From: Gammaproteobacteria bacterium
GTDB lineage: Bacteria > Pseudomonadota > Gammaproteobacteria > Pseudomonadales > Pseudohongiellaceae
Assembly: GCA_030682575.1 (NCBI GenBank)
Contig: JAUXNX010000017.1
Location: 1-36,254 of the forward strand
Reading direction: 5' to 3'
DNA length: 36,254 bases
The notes under the pieces were generated by a model. That model did not search any database, had not been told where the DNA came from, and worked only from the letters and a program-made list of their open reading frames with translations. Positions 25,407-32,941 of this stretch are shown one piece after another (the first letter of the stretch is position 1; every line of letters begins with the position of its first letter). The position numbers were made by a program, and so were the translations under genes.

Positions 25407-26681
25407 ATGTTCGACAACATACCCATGAAAACCTATTTGGTAGGCGGCGCCGTCCGCGACAGACTGCTTGACCTCGCAGCCCCGGACCGGGACTGGGTAG
25501 TCGTGGGCGCTACCGTCCAGCAGATGCTCGACCTCGGTTACATGCAGGTGGGTCGCGACTTCCCGGTATTTTTGCACCCGCAATCGAAGGAAGAGTACGC
25601 ACTGGCCCGCACCGAACGCAAGACGGGGCCAGGTTATACGGGCTTTGCATTCAACGCTGATCCCAGCGTGACTCTCGAAGACGATCTGTTGCGGCGCGAT
25701 CTCACGATCAATGCGATCGCCGAGGACGAATCCGGTAATCTCATTGACCCACACGGAGGGCGAGCCGATATCGAGAAGCGACTGCTGCGCCACGTCTCAT
25801 TGGCATTTACGGAAGATCCGCTGCGTGTGTTGCGGGTTGCACGCTTTGCTGCCCGCTTCGCCCATCTTGGATTTCGCATCGCAGACGAAACCCTGGTGTT
25901 GATGAGCCACATGAGTGCCAGTGGCGAACTGGATCATCTGGTAGCTGAGCGTGTGTGGCAGGAAATGGAGAAAGCCCTCAAGGAAAAATCTCCTGCCGTG
26001 TTTTTCCAGGTGCTGCGTCAGTGTGGTGCACTCGCCATCATCCTTCCGGAAGTGGATGCACTGTTCGGCGTTCCGCAACCGGAAAAATATCATCCGGAAA
26101 TCGACACCGGCGTGCACGTGATGATGTGCGTCGAACAGGCGGCAAAACTGAGCGACGATCCGATCGTGCGCTTTGCAACACTGGTGCATGATCTTGGCAA
26201 GGCAGTCACTCCACAAGACAACTGGCCACATCACTACGGACATGAGCATCTGGGTGTAGCGTTGATCAAGCGCATGGTGGAACGACTTCGTGTGCCGAAC
26301 AGGTTCGCGGCGATCGCACGACTGACGAGCGAATATCACACACAATGTCATCGCGCAGCAGAATTACGACCTGCAACAATACTGAAACTACTTGAAGCAC
26401 TGGATGCATTTCGAAGACCGGAGCAGATGTCACAATTCTTGCTGGCCTGCGAAGCGGACTCGCGTGGCCGTACCGGATTCGAAAATATCGACTATCCGCA
26501 GGCAGAGATTCTTCGCAAGGCTCTGGCGGCGGCACTCACTGTCGATGTGAAGGCATTGCTTGAACAACGCACGCTCGATTCTTCTGACCGGAAACACGGC
26601 AAAAACCCCGATGCCATCAAGATACTCATCAGCCAACACCGCACTCACGCCATCGCAATCGCGCTGGGAAATATCGCATGA
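25407..26681 (+). CDS. cca: tRNA CCA-adding enzyme (multifunctional CCA protein)
   Basis: A class II nucleotidyltransferase that builds or repairs the 3' CCA end of tRNA. The likely true start is the second ATG (25425, [17 protein letters not shown]), matching the family; the first adds six residues. Neither has a strong ribosome site. Motifs: [16 protein letters not shown] (catalytic carboxylates), [47 protein letters not shown] and [17 protein letters not shown]; an HD phosphohydrolase domain follows ([10 protein letters not shown]), as in the E. coli enzyme. It overlaps the next gene by four bases. Confidence 0.97.
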   Translation: MFDNIPMKTYLVGGAVRDRLLDLAAPDRDWVVVGATVQQMLDLGYMQVGRDFPVFLHPQSKEEYALARTERKTGPGYTGFAFNADPSVTLEDDLLRRDLTINAIAEDESGNLIDPHGGRADIEKRLLRHVSLAFTEDPLRVLRVARFAARFAHLGFRIADETLVLMSHMSASGELDHLVAERVWQEMEKALKEKSPAVFFQVLRQCGALAIILPEVDALFGVPQPEKYHPEIDTGVHVMMCVEQAAKLSDDPIVRFATLVHDLGKAVTPQDNWPHHYGHEHLGVALIKRMVERLRVPNRFAAIARLTSEYHTQCHRAAELRPATILKLLEALDAFRRPEQMSQFLLACEADSRGRTGFENIDYPQAEILRKALAAALTVDVKALLEQRTLDSSDRKHGKNPDAIKILISQHRTHAIAIALGNIA

Positions 26682-27433
26682 GCAACGCCGCCAATATACG
26701 TCCGGTACTGCTCGTCACGGGCGCCGCACGCCGCATTGGCGCTGCAATTGTCGAACTTTTTCATGCTCGTGGTTACGACGTCCTTATTCATTGTCGCCAC
26801 TCCATTGCTGATGCAACAACATTGCGAGATGCGCTGAATGACAGGTGCGCCGACTCTGCACTTTGTCTGCAGGCGGATCTCTGCAATCTGCAAGCAGTGG
26901 AAAAACTTGCCGCAGCAGCACTGGCATGGCGCGGACGTATCGACGTACTCATCAACAACGCCAGCAGCTTTTATCCGACAGCCATGGGACAAACCAGCGC
27001 AGCACATTGGGACGATCTGCTTGGCAGTAATCTCAAAGGGCCATTCTTTCTTTCCCAGGCACTGTCACCTACCTTGCGAGCAAATCATGGCTGCATCATC
27101 AACATGACCGACATGCACGCCGATGCCGGGCTGCAAGGCTACGCCGCATACAGTATTGCCAAAGCTGGCGTAAAGATGATGACGAAGTCGCTCGCGCGCG
27201 AACTCGCGCCAGATGTCAGAGTGAACGGCATATCTCCCGGTGCCATCCTTTGGCCCGAACATGCTGACAACGAGGATACTCAGCAGCGCATACTTCGCAG
27301 CATCGCACTCGGCCAACTTGGGACTCCCGCCAACATTGCAGACACAGCCTGGTTTCTTGCCGCCACGGCCCACTACATGACCGGACAGACAATTCGCGTG
27401 GACGGTGGCAGAACCGTAGACAATTCCTTATGA
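26678..27433 (+). CDS. SDR-family pteridine reductase (FolM-like)
   Basis: A 251-residue short-chain dehydrogenase. The cofactor loop is [12 protein letters not shown], the TGxxxRxG form typical of pteridine reductases using NADPH, and the catalytic region [21 protein letters not shown] has Asp where ordinary SDRs have Ser, as in PTR1, with Tyr-x3-Lys after it. Such enzymes reduce dihydrobiopterin, dihydromonapterin or dihydrofolate. It overlaps cca by four bases; folB and folK lie 3 kb away, giving a folate/pterin context. Whether it is a true folM orthologue is not settled by sequence. Confidence 0.82.
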   Translation: MSNAANIRPVLLVTGAARRIGAAIVELFHARGYDVLIHCRHSIADATTLRDALNDRCADSALCLQADLCNLQAVEKLAAAALAWRGRIDVLINNASSFYPTAMGQTSAAHWDDLLGSNLKGPFFLSQALSPTLRANHGCIINMTDMHADAGLQGYAAYSIAKAGVKMMTKSLARELAPDVRVNGISPGAILWPEHADNEDTQQRILRSIALGQLGTPANIADTAWFLAATAHYMTGQTIRVDGGRTVDNSL

Positions 27434-27466
27434 TCCAGCGGCCTGTCACCACCGAGGAAAATATTC

Positions 27467-29026
27467 ATGCTTGAAACCGTCTGGATCGGGTTTGCGTTCA
27501 GCATGGGGTTGGTTGTGCGGCTCATTGGTCTGCCACCACTCGTGGGGTATCTCGCCGCTGGTTTCGTGATCGCCTCAAGTTCCAGTGAGATTGGGCTGCC
27601 CACAGAGAGTGGCGAGGTTCTGCAGCATGTTTCACACCTCGGTGTGCTGTTGCTGCTTTTCACAGTGGGTCTGAAGCTCAATGTTCGCAACCTCGTGAAG
27701 CCGGAAGTCATCGGCGGCGGTCTGCTGCATTTCCTGTTCTCCTGCGTCCTGTTCGCGCCTGCGTTCTACTTTTTCCTCGACCTGCCTGTCTACAGCGCCG
27801 TCATGCTGTCGATAGCGCTGGCGTTCTCCAGCACTGTGCTGGCCGCCAAGGTACTGGAGACCAAGCGCGAGTTGCGCGCTTTCCATGGCCGCGTCGCCAT
27901 TGGTATTCTGGTTGTGCAGGATCTAATCGCCCTGGTGGTGATGAGCTTTGCCAGCGGAACGACTCCCTCGCTGTGGGCGTTGCTGTTGTTCGGACTACCA
28001 TTGCTGCGTCCGCTGCTGTTTCGGCTACTCGATGAGAGCGGTCACGACGACCTGTTGGTGCTGTTTGGTCTGTTGCTGGCGCTGGTTGTTGGTGGTTTCG
28101 GTTTCGAGCAGGTGGGACTGAGCTCAGAGCTCGGCGCCCTCGTGTTCGGCGCCATGCTGGCGAAGCATCCTCGAGCGGGGGAGCTTTCCAAATCACTCTG
28201 GAGCATCAAGGAGTTTTTCCTCGTCGGTTTCTTCCTGCAGATTGGCATCGGGGGACTGCCAGACATGGATGCCTGGATTTTCGCGCTCGTGATGACGGCA
28301 TTGCTGCCAGTGAAGGCAATCCTGTTCTTCCTGCTGCTGATCTTCTTCAAGCTGCGCGCGCGCAGTGCCTTCCTCTCTGGACTCAGCCTTACCAACTACA
28401 GCGAGTTCGGCCTCATAGTGGCGAGCGTAGCGCTGCAGGACTGGATCGTTCCACTCGCGCTGACAGTGGCGCTTTCCTTCGTTGTGTCGGCACCGCTGAA
28501 TCGTTTCGCGCACCCCTTGTATGAACGTTGTGCACGCCGACTGATTCCATGGGAACGCGACATTCATCACCCGGATGAACAACCTGTCTCGCTGGGGGAT
28601 GCCGATGTGCTCATCATGGGAATGGGGCGCACGGGCACTGCCGCTTATGAATATCTGAAGGACAAGTTCCGATTGGTGGCACTGGACTCGGACCCGGCGC
28701 GGGTGATCCAGCACCAGATGCTGAACCACAATATTTTCTTCGCCGACGCCGAGGACCAGATGTTCTGGCAGAATCTCGACTTCGGTTCTGTACGTGCGGT
28801 CGTATTGAGCATCAACGAGGCGGAAGCCAAACGCATTGCCGCGCGCAGATTACGCTTGCGTGGTTTCCAGGGTTTGATCGTGTCCCATAGCATGCATGAA
28901 GATGAGGCACGGCAGATCATTCAGGCAGGTGCGGATCAGACTTATCTGACCATGTCCGAGGCGGGTGTGGGACTCGCGGAACACGTACGGCAGACGATAG
29001 CTCCCAAGAGCGAAGAATTGACGTGA
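27467..29026 (+). CDS. CPA2-family monovalent cation:proton antiporter with RCK_N domain
   Basis: A 519-residue membrane protein. Residues about 5-365 form the Na+/H+ exchanger domain with roughly 11-12 hydrophobic segments, including LPPLVGYLAAGFVI, VGLKLNVRNL, and the buried-Asp segment GILVVQDLIALVVMSF. Residues about 383-505 are a TrkA-N/RCK nucleotide-binding domain starting VLIMGMGRTGTAAYEYL. No TrkA_C is attached. It resembles YbaL/KefB-type K+(Na+)/H+ antiporters; no KefF-like partner lies nearby. GAGGAAAA precedes the ATG. The final TGA shares four bases with the GTG start of the sirtuin gene. Confidence 0.87.
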   Translation: MLETVWIGFAFSMGLVVRLIGLPPLVGYLAAGFVIASSSSEIGLPTESGEVLQHVSHLGVLLLLFTVGLKLNVRNLVKPEVIGGGLLHFLFSCVLFAPAFYFFLDLPVYSAVMLSIALAFSSTVLAAKVLETKRELRAFHGRVAIGILVVQDLIALVVMSFASGTTPSLWALLLFGLPLLRPLLFRLLDESGHDDLLVLFGLLLALVVGGFGFEQVGLSSELGALVFGAMLAKHPRAGELSKSLWSIKEFFLVGFFLQIGIGGLPDMDAWIFALVMTALLPVKAILFFLLLIFFKLRARSAFLSGLSLTNYSEFGLIVASVALQDWIVPLALTVALSFVVSAPLNRFAHPLYERCARRLIPWERDIHHPDEQPVSLGDADVLIMGMGRTGTAAYEYLKDKFRLVALDSDPARVIQHQMLNHNIFFADAEDQMFWQNLDFGSVRAVVLSINEAEAKRIAARRLRLRGFQGLIVSHSMHEDEARQIIQAGADQTYLTMSEAGVGLAEHVRQTIAPKSEELT

Positions 29027-29856
29027 TACAGAATTACCCCATGGCTGCCCTGACTGATTTTGTACTGAAATATCCGCGACTTCTGGTGCTTACCGGTGCC
29101 GGACTGAGTGCACCTTCCGGCATTCCTGTCTACCGCGACAAGAGTGGCACCTGGCTCAGAACCACACCTGTGCAACACAACGATTTCCTCAACAAACCAG
29201 CCAGCCGACAACGTTACTGGGCCAGAAGCATGGTCGGCTGGCCCCGCATGGCACAGTCGGCACCTAATGCGGGGCATGTGGCTCTTGCCAGAATGGAACA
29301 GGCAGGTCTTATTGATTTGCTGGTCACCCAGAACGTCGACTGCCTGCATCAGCGTGCTGGTCACCGCAACCTGATCGACCTGCACGGTAGTCTTGATCGT
29401 GTGCATTGCCTGGACTGTGCCGCCGTTTTGCCGCGAGCACTGATGCAGCAGTGGCTCCAGGAAGCCAATCCGAATCTCGCCAACCCACTCGCCGAAATGC
29501 GGCCCGATGGCGATGCCGATCTGGCCGATGAATTGATTGCCGGTCTAATCGTTCCAGCGTGCCCGCACTGCGGCGGTGTTCTCAAGCCCGACGTGGTATT
29601 TTTCGGCGGCACGGTGCCACGCACGCGTGTGGACACGGTGAACGAAGCACTGCGGCGCAGCGATGCACTGCTGGTGGTCGGATCATCGTTGACGGTGTTT
29701 TCCGGATTTCGTTTCTGTCGTGATGCGCATCAACTGGGCAAGCCAATAGCGGCGTTGAATCAGGGCGTTACGAGAGCGGATGACTTGCTGACGCTGAAAG
29801 TAGAAGAGGATTGCGCGGTGGGGCTGGCGGCACTGGTCAAGATTATTGGCTGTTGA
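29023..29856 (+). CDS. Sir2-family NAD-dependent protein deacylase
   Basis: A 277-residue sirtuin. NAD site GAGLSAPSGIPVYRD; NPASRQRYWARS-like segment KPASRQRYWARSMVGW; QNVDCLHQRAGH; catalytic His121 in DLHGSL; zinc cysteines Cys129, Cys132, Cys180 and Cys183 (CLDC, CPHC); VVFFGGTVP. The RYWARS pattern resembles the SIRT4-like class rather than E. coli CobB. The GTG at 29023 overlaps the antiporter stop; an ATG at 29041 gives a protein six residues shorter. The 3' end overlaps the convergent folK by 14 bases. Confidence 0.93.
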   Translation: MIQNYPMAALTDFVLKYPRLLVLTGAGLSAPSGIPVYRDKSGTWLRTTPVQHNDFLNKPASRQRYWARSMVGWPRMAQSAPNAGHVALARMEQAGLIDLLVTQNVDCLHQRAGHRNLIDLHGSLDRVHCLDCAAVLPRALMQQWLQEANPNLANPLAEMRPDGDADLADELIAGLIVPACPHCGGVLKPDVVFFGGTVPRTRVDTVNEALRRSDALLVVGSSLTVFSGFRFCRDAHQLGKPIAALNQGVTRADDLLTLKVEEDCAVGLAALVKIIGC

Positions 29857-30376
29857 AATATCCAATGCCAGTGGGAGCAGAACCATTTTCCCAACTGAAT
29901 GCCACTGGCCAGAGCCTCTGGCGAGTCTTGTCGTATTCTGTCCACAACTGAGAATAAGTCTTGCCCGTCGGCGGATGCATTCCCTCACCCAGAATTTCAG
30001 ACAACGGCCACAGCACGTAAGCGTTATCGACGATTTCCTCTCGCGGCAAGACGATACCCGCGAACTCACCATGCATTTCACCGTAAGTGAGAATATCGAT
30101 ATCGAGAGTTCGGCCACTGAAGCGCGGCTCCTGTCGCGAACGACCATGTCGGTCTTCCAGTCCCTTGAGAAACAGCGCCAGATCTTCCAGTTTTTCGTTT
30201 GTGTCGATTACAACTGCCAGATTGAGAAAGTTGTCGCCGGAAAACCCAACCGCTTCGCTCTCGAACACTGACGAGACGCGCAGCGCGCCGAACCGCTCAT
30301 ACAGAGCACCCAGTGCACTGGCAAGATAGTGTGCCGGATTGGTGTTGCTGCCCAGACTCAATGCGACAATGGTCAA
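29843..30376 (-). CDS. folK: 2-amino-4-hydroxy-6-hydroxymethyldihydropteridine pyrophosphokinase
   Basis: A 177-residue HPPK, which transfers pyrophosphate from ATP to 6-hydroxymethyl-dihydropterin, the step after FolB. Motifs: ALSLGSNTNPAHYL at the N-terminus, FLNLAVVIDTN, and the metal/substrate site RFSGRTLDIDILTYGE with the two Asp residues, then LPREEIVDNAYVLWPL. A C-terminal tail of about 30 residues extends past the conserved core. It overlaps folB by four bases (ATGA) and is the last gene of the tsaD-folB-folK group. Confidence 0.95.
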   Translation of the reverse strand: MTIVALSLGSNTNPAHYLASALGALYERFGALRVSSVFESEAVGFSGDNFLNLAVVIDTNEKLEDLALFLKGLEDRHGRSRQEPRFSGRTLDIDILTYGEMHGEFAGIVLPREEIVDNAYVLWPLSEILGEGMHPPTGKTYSQLWTEYDKTRQRLWPVAFSWENGSAPTGIGYFNSQ

Positions 30377-30726
30377 CGCACGCCTCGTTCGATGATCACG
30401 CCGACATCTCTGGCGCCAGTGACTGCACCCGGCTTACCTACACGCAGTTTCAGCCAGGGCACCGCGAACTCGGTCATGACAATTTCAGCAACTCTTTCGG
30501 CCATCGTCTCTATCAACAGGAACTCACTCGCCTCGATGAAGGAAATGAGTCGCTTCGAAACTGCCTTGTAGTCCAGCGCCTTGTCTATGTCCTCGGTCGC
30601 CGCTGCCGGCCGTATATCCGTGCCCATCTCCAGGTCCAGACTGACCACTTGTTTGCGCTCGCGCTCCCAGTCGTAGATGCCGATGATGGTCTCGATCCGC
30701 AGTTCGTGAATGTAGACAATATCCAT
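30373..30726 (-). CDS. folB: Dihydroneopterin aldolase
   Basis: A 117-residue FolB. The start at 30726 (GGGAAGA upstream) gives MDIVYIHELRIETIIGIYDW, the family N-terminus; the longer open frame reaches back into tsaD and is rejected. Glu22 in WERERKQVV and the catalytic Lys in LKLRVGKPGAVTGARDVGV are present, as is LIETMAERVAEIV. It splits dihydroneopterin to 6-hydroxymethyl-dihydropterin in folate synthesis. Only 38 bases separate it from tsaD; plsY, often found at this place in related genomes, is missing. Confidence 0.95.
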   Translation of the reverse strand: MDIVYIHELRIETIIGIYDWERERKQVVSLDLEMGTDIRPAAATEDIDKALDYKAVSKRLISFIEASEFLLIETMAERVAEIVMTEFAVPWLKLRVGKPGAVTGARDVGVIIERGVR

Positions 30727-30764
30727 GGTGAATCTTCCCGGTACAGGTAAAGCGAACCGCGTCG

Positions 30765-31805
30765 TCAAGCGGACTGCTGAATGGGGCTGAGACTGTCGAG
30801 CGGCCAGCGCGGACGAACATTGATCTCCAACCCATCGAATTCGCCTGCCAGCAGGCGCTGACAACCGGCGTAGGCGATCATTGCGCCGTTGTCGGTGCAG
30901 AAGCGTGGCTTGGCATAAAACAATGCACTCTTCTCTTTCTCTACCATTGCCTGCAAACCTTCCCTCAAGCGCAGATTAGCACTTACTCCACCTGCGATAA
31001 TCAGGGACTTGAGACCAGTCTGCTGCAATGCGCGGCGGCACTTGATCACGAACGTCTGCACTACCGCATCCTCGAAAGCAAACGCGACGTCGGCCTTGGT
31101 CTGGTCGTCGACCTCTCCCGTCTTTGCCAGCTCCTCTGCCAGAGTATTGCGGACGTAGGTCTTCAGCCCACTGAAGCTGAACTCCAGTCCAGGCCGGTTG
31201 GTCATGGGGCGAGGGAATGTGAAGCGCCCTGGCGTACCGGACTCAGCCAGCTTTGCCACGCGCGGGCCACCGGGATAGGCAAGACCGAGCATCTTGCCGA
31301 CTTTGTCGAAGGCTTCGCCCGCTGCGTCATCAAGGGATTCGCCAAGCAGTTCGTAACGTCCGATGCCATCGACGCGCACCAACTGGGTATGCCCACCGGA
31401 CACCAGTAGAGCAACAAAGGGAAAAGACGGAGGATTATCTTCCAGCATGGGAGCAAGCAGATGCCCTTCCATGTGGTGGACACCCACAGTAGGTACATCC
31501 AGGGACATGCCGAGTGAGCGGCCAATGCTGGCACCTACCAACAGCGCACCGATCAGACCCGGGCCGGCGGTGTAAGCAATGCCATCTATCTCCTTGAGAG
31601 TAGTGCCGGATTTTTCCAGCACCTCCTGAATCAGCGGCAGCGTCTTGCGGATGTGGTCGCGGGAGGCCAGCTCCGGCACCACACCGCCGAAACGTTCGTG
31701 AATTTCCACCTGACTGTAGAGGCTGTCGCCCAGCAAGCCGAATTCGCTATCGTAGACGGCTACGCCAGTTTCGTCACAGGATGTCTCGATTCCCAGTACC
31801 CGCAT
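30765..31805 (-). CDS. tsaD: tRNA N6-adenosine threonylcarbamoyltransferase
   Basis: A 346-residue TsaD, the catalytic subunit that places threonylcarbamoyl on A37 of ANN-decoding tRNAs, working with TsaB, TsaE and TsaC. Features: [15 protein letters not shown], metal ligands His111 and His115 in [44 protein letters not shown], and [13 protein letters not shown] followed by [13 protein letters not shown] with the third metal ligand. Length is normal. It is divergent from rpsU, the classic gammaproteobacterial arrangement. A perfect hairpin lies 32 bases upstream of its start codon. Confidence 0.97.
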   Translation of the reverse strand: MRVLGIETSCDETGVAVYDSEFGLLGDSLYSQVEIHERFGGVVPELASRDHIRKTLPLIQEVLEKSGTTLKEIDGIAYTAGPGLIGALLVGASIGRSLGMSLDVPTVGVHHMEGHLLAPMLEDNPPSFPFVALLVSGGHTQLVRVDGIGRYELLGESLDDAAGEAFDKVGKMLGLAYPGGPRVAKLAESGTPGRFTFPRPMTNRPGLEFSFSGLKTYVRNTLAEELAKTGEVDDQTKADVAFAFEDAVVQTFVIKCRRALQQTGLKSLIIAGGVSANLRLREGLQAMVEKEKSALFYAKPRFCTDNGAMIAYAGCQRLLAGEFDGLEINVRPRWPLDSLSPIQQSA

Positions 31806-31837
31806 GGTGCTCTCAGTTCAGTCTGATGATTGATCGC

Positions 31838-31862
31838 TCCGGATAGCTGTTTGCTATCCGGA
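31838..31862 (-). promoter_or_regulatory. Perfect 10-bp hairpin/dyad upstream of tsaD
   Basis: TCCGGATAGC and GCTATCCGGA are exact reverse complements around a 5-nt loop. Neither strand has a U-run after the stem, so it is not an intrinsic terminator. It lies 32 bases before the tsaD ATG, where it could be an mRNA leader structure or a repressor site serving either divergent gene. Confidence 0.65.
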
Positions 31863-32055
31863 AAAGGTCGCCATCATATGCCAGCTACGCTCGCAAAGAC
31901 CAGTCTGAAGCAAGCTCCAGGCAGTCTCGGCGCCGGTTCAGATCAGGATTGACATGGGCTGCGGCGTTTTCAGGGCAAATAGTTGGAATCCGGCGAACGA
32001 TCTCTTTGCAATTGCCCGATTGCCGCATTACCATATGCCCCCTTTGATTTTAATG

Positions 32056-32080
32056 GGCAAGCCTCGTTGTGGGGCTTGTC
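32056..32080 (+). promoter_or_regulatory. Hairpin in the rpsU leader
   Basis: GGCAAGCCTC pairs with GGGGCTTGTC in a 10-bp stem with loop GTTGT. Two of the pairs are G-U and exist only in RNA of the plus strand, the rpsU sense. The stem ends 55 bases before the start codon. It could be an autoregulatory S21 site, but no consensus is known to me to test it. Confidence 0.45.
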
Positions 32081-32135
32081 GAAACAGCACCAATTACCGC
32101 AAGACTATTTTTTATTTGGAAGGTATCCATTCATT

Positions 32136-32351
32136 ATGCCGATGGTAAAACTGAAAGAGAATGAACCGTTTGACGTGGCTCTGCGTAGATTCAAGCGCTC
32201 CTGTGAGAAGGCCGGTGTCCTGGCTGAAGTTCGTCGCAAGGAGTTCTACGAGAAGCCAACAGCCGCGCGCAAGCGCAAGGCTGCTGCGGCCGTCAAGCGT
32301 CACCTGAAGAAACTGCAACGCGAGAACAAGAAGACTAAACGCTTCTATTAA
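32136..32351 (+). CDS. rpsU: 30S ribosomal protein S21
   Basis: A 71-residue, highly basic protein identical in plan to enteric S21: [20 protein letters not shown], then [20 protein letters not shown] and a Lys/Arg-rich tail ending KKTKRFY. S21 helps start-site recognition on the 30S subunit. Start at 32136 fixed by the family N-terminus; GGAAGG lies about 12 bases upstream. First gene of the macromolecular-synthesis cluster with yqeY, dnaG and rpoD. Confidence 0.98.
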   Translation: MPMVKLKENEPFDVALRRFKRSCEKAGVLAEVRRKEFYEKPTAARKRKAAAAVKRHLKKLQRENKKTKRFY

Positions 32352-32358
32352 TTAAGCC

Positions 32359-32817
32359 ATGGCAGAAAGCGCGCTCAAACAGCAAATCACCGACGCAATG
32401 AAGGATGCCATGCGGGCCAAGGACAAGGTTCGCCTGGGCACCATTCGTCTGGCGCTGGCCGAGATCAAGAAGATCGAGGTGGATGAGCGTATAGAACCGG
32501 ATGACACCAGAATCACTGGCATCCTGGACAAGATGATCAAGCAGCGCCGTGAGTCCGTGAGACAGTATGAAGCTGGCGCACGCCAGGATTTGGCCGACAT
32601 CGAGACCGCAGAAATTGCCGTCCTGCAGGAGTTCATGCCACAGGCCCTGTCCTCCGAAGACCTGAGCGCCATCATCAGCAAGGCTTTGACAGACACGGGC
32701 GCCGTTGGCATCCCGGACATGGGCAAGGTGATGACAGCAGTGCGACCCGTCGTGATTGGCCGCGCAGACATGGCTGCTGTCAGTCGGATGATCAAGGACA
32801 AGCTGGCGCAAGGCTAG
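32359..32817 (+). CDS. yqeY: GatB/YqeY domain protein
   Basis: A 152-residue protein of the YqeY family, related to the C-terminal tRNA-binding domain of GatB amidotransferase. Features: LKQQITDAMKDAMRAKDKVR, LGTIRLALAEIKKIEVDER, DKMIKQRRESVRQYEAGAR and the C-terminal GIPDMGKVMTAVRPVVIGRA (all helical). Its cellular role is not established. Seven bases separate it from rpsU; insertion of yqeY between rpsU and dnaG is common in gammaproteobacteria outside the enterics. Confidence 0.95.
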   Translation: MAESALKQQITDAMKDAMRAKDKVRLGTIRLALAEIKKIEVDERIEPDDTRITGILDKMIKQRRESVRQYEAGARQDLADIETAEIAVLQEFMPQALSSEDLSAIISKALTDTGAVGIPDMGKVMTAVRPVVIGRADMAAVSRMIKDKLAQG

Positions 32818-32884
32818 ATCCCCCGCTGGCGAGGCCTGCCCTGCAAGCGATTGAACGACTACCTGCATCTGAAAAATTGCAAGA

Positions 32885-32908
32885 CCGCCTGCACGCAGGC
32901 TCCCACAG
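32885..32908 (-). repeat. REP-like palindromic element between yqeY and dnaG
   Basis: On the minus strand the sequence begins CTGTGGGAGCCTGCGTGCAG, very like the head and stem of REP elements of pseudomonads and relatives (GTGGGAGC followed by a short palindrome). The stem is CCTG-CACG-CAGG at 32888-32899. Only one copy is in the window, so repetitiveness is not shown here. Confidence 0.55.
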
Positions 32909-32941
32909 AAGTTCGCATGATTACAGGATGGCCTCGTCAGC

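Larger units (their letters stand above)
31806..32135. other. 330-bp divergent region between tsaD and rpsU
   Basis: No convincing coding sequence: the frames reading into rpsU from 31954 and 31983 lack ribosome sites and family similarity upstream of the S21 start. It holds the tsaD-side hairpin (31838-31862) and an rpsU-side hairpin (32056-32080). TTGCAA with TACCAT 17 bases later (about 32006-32034) is a possible but weak rpsU promoter; I see no LexA-type box. Confidence 0.6.
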
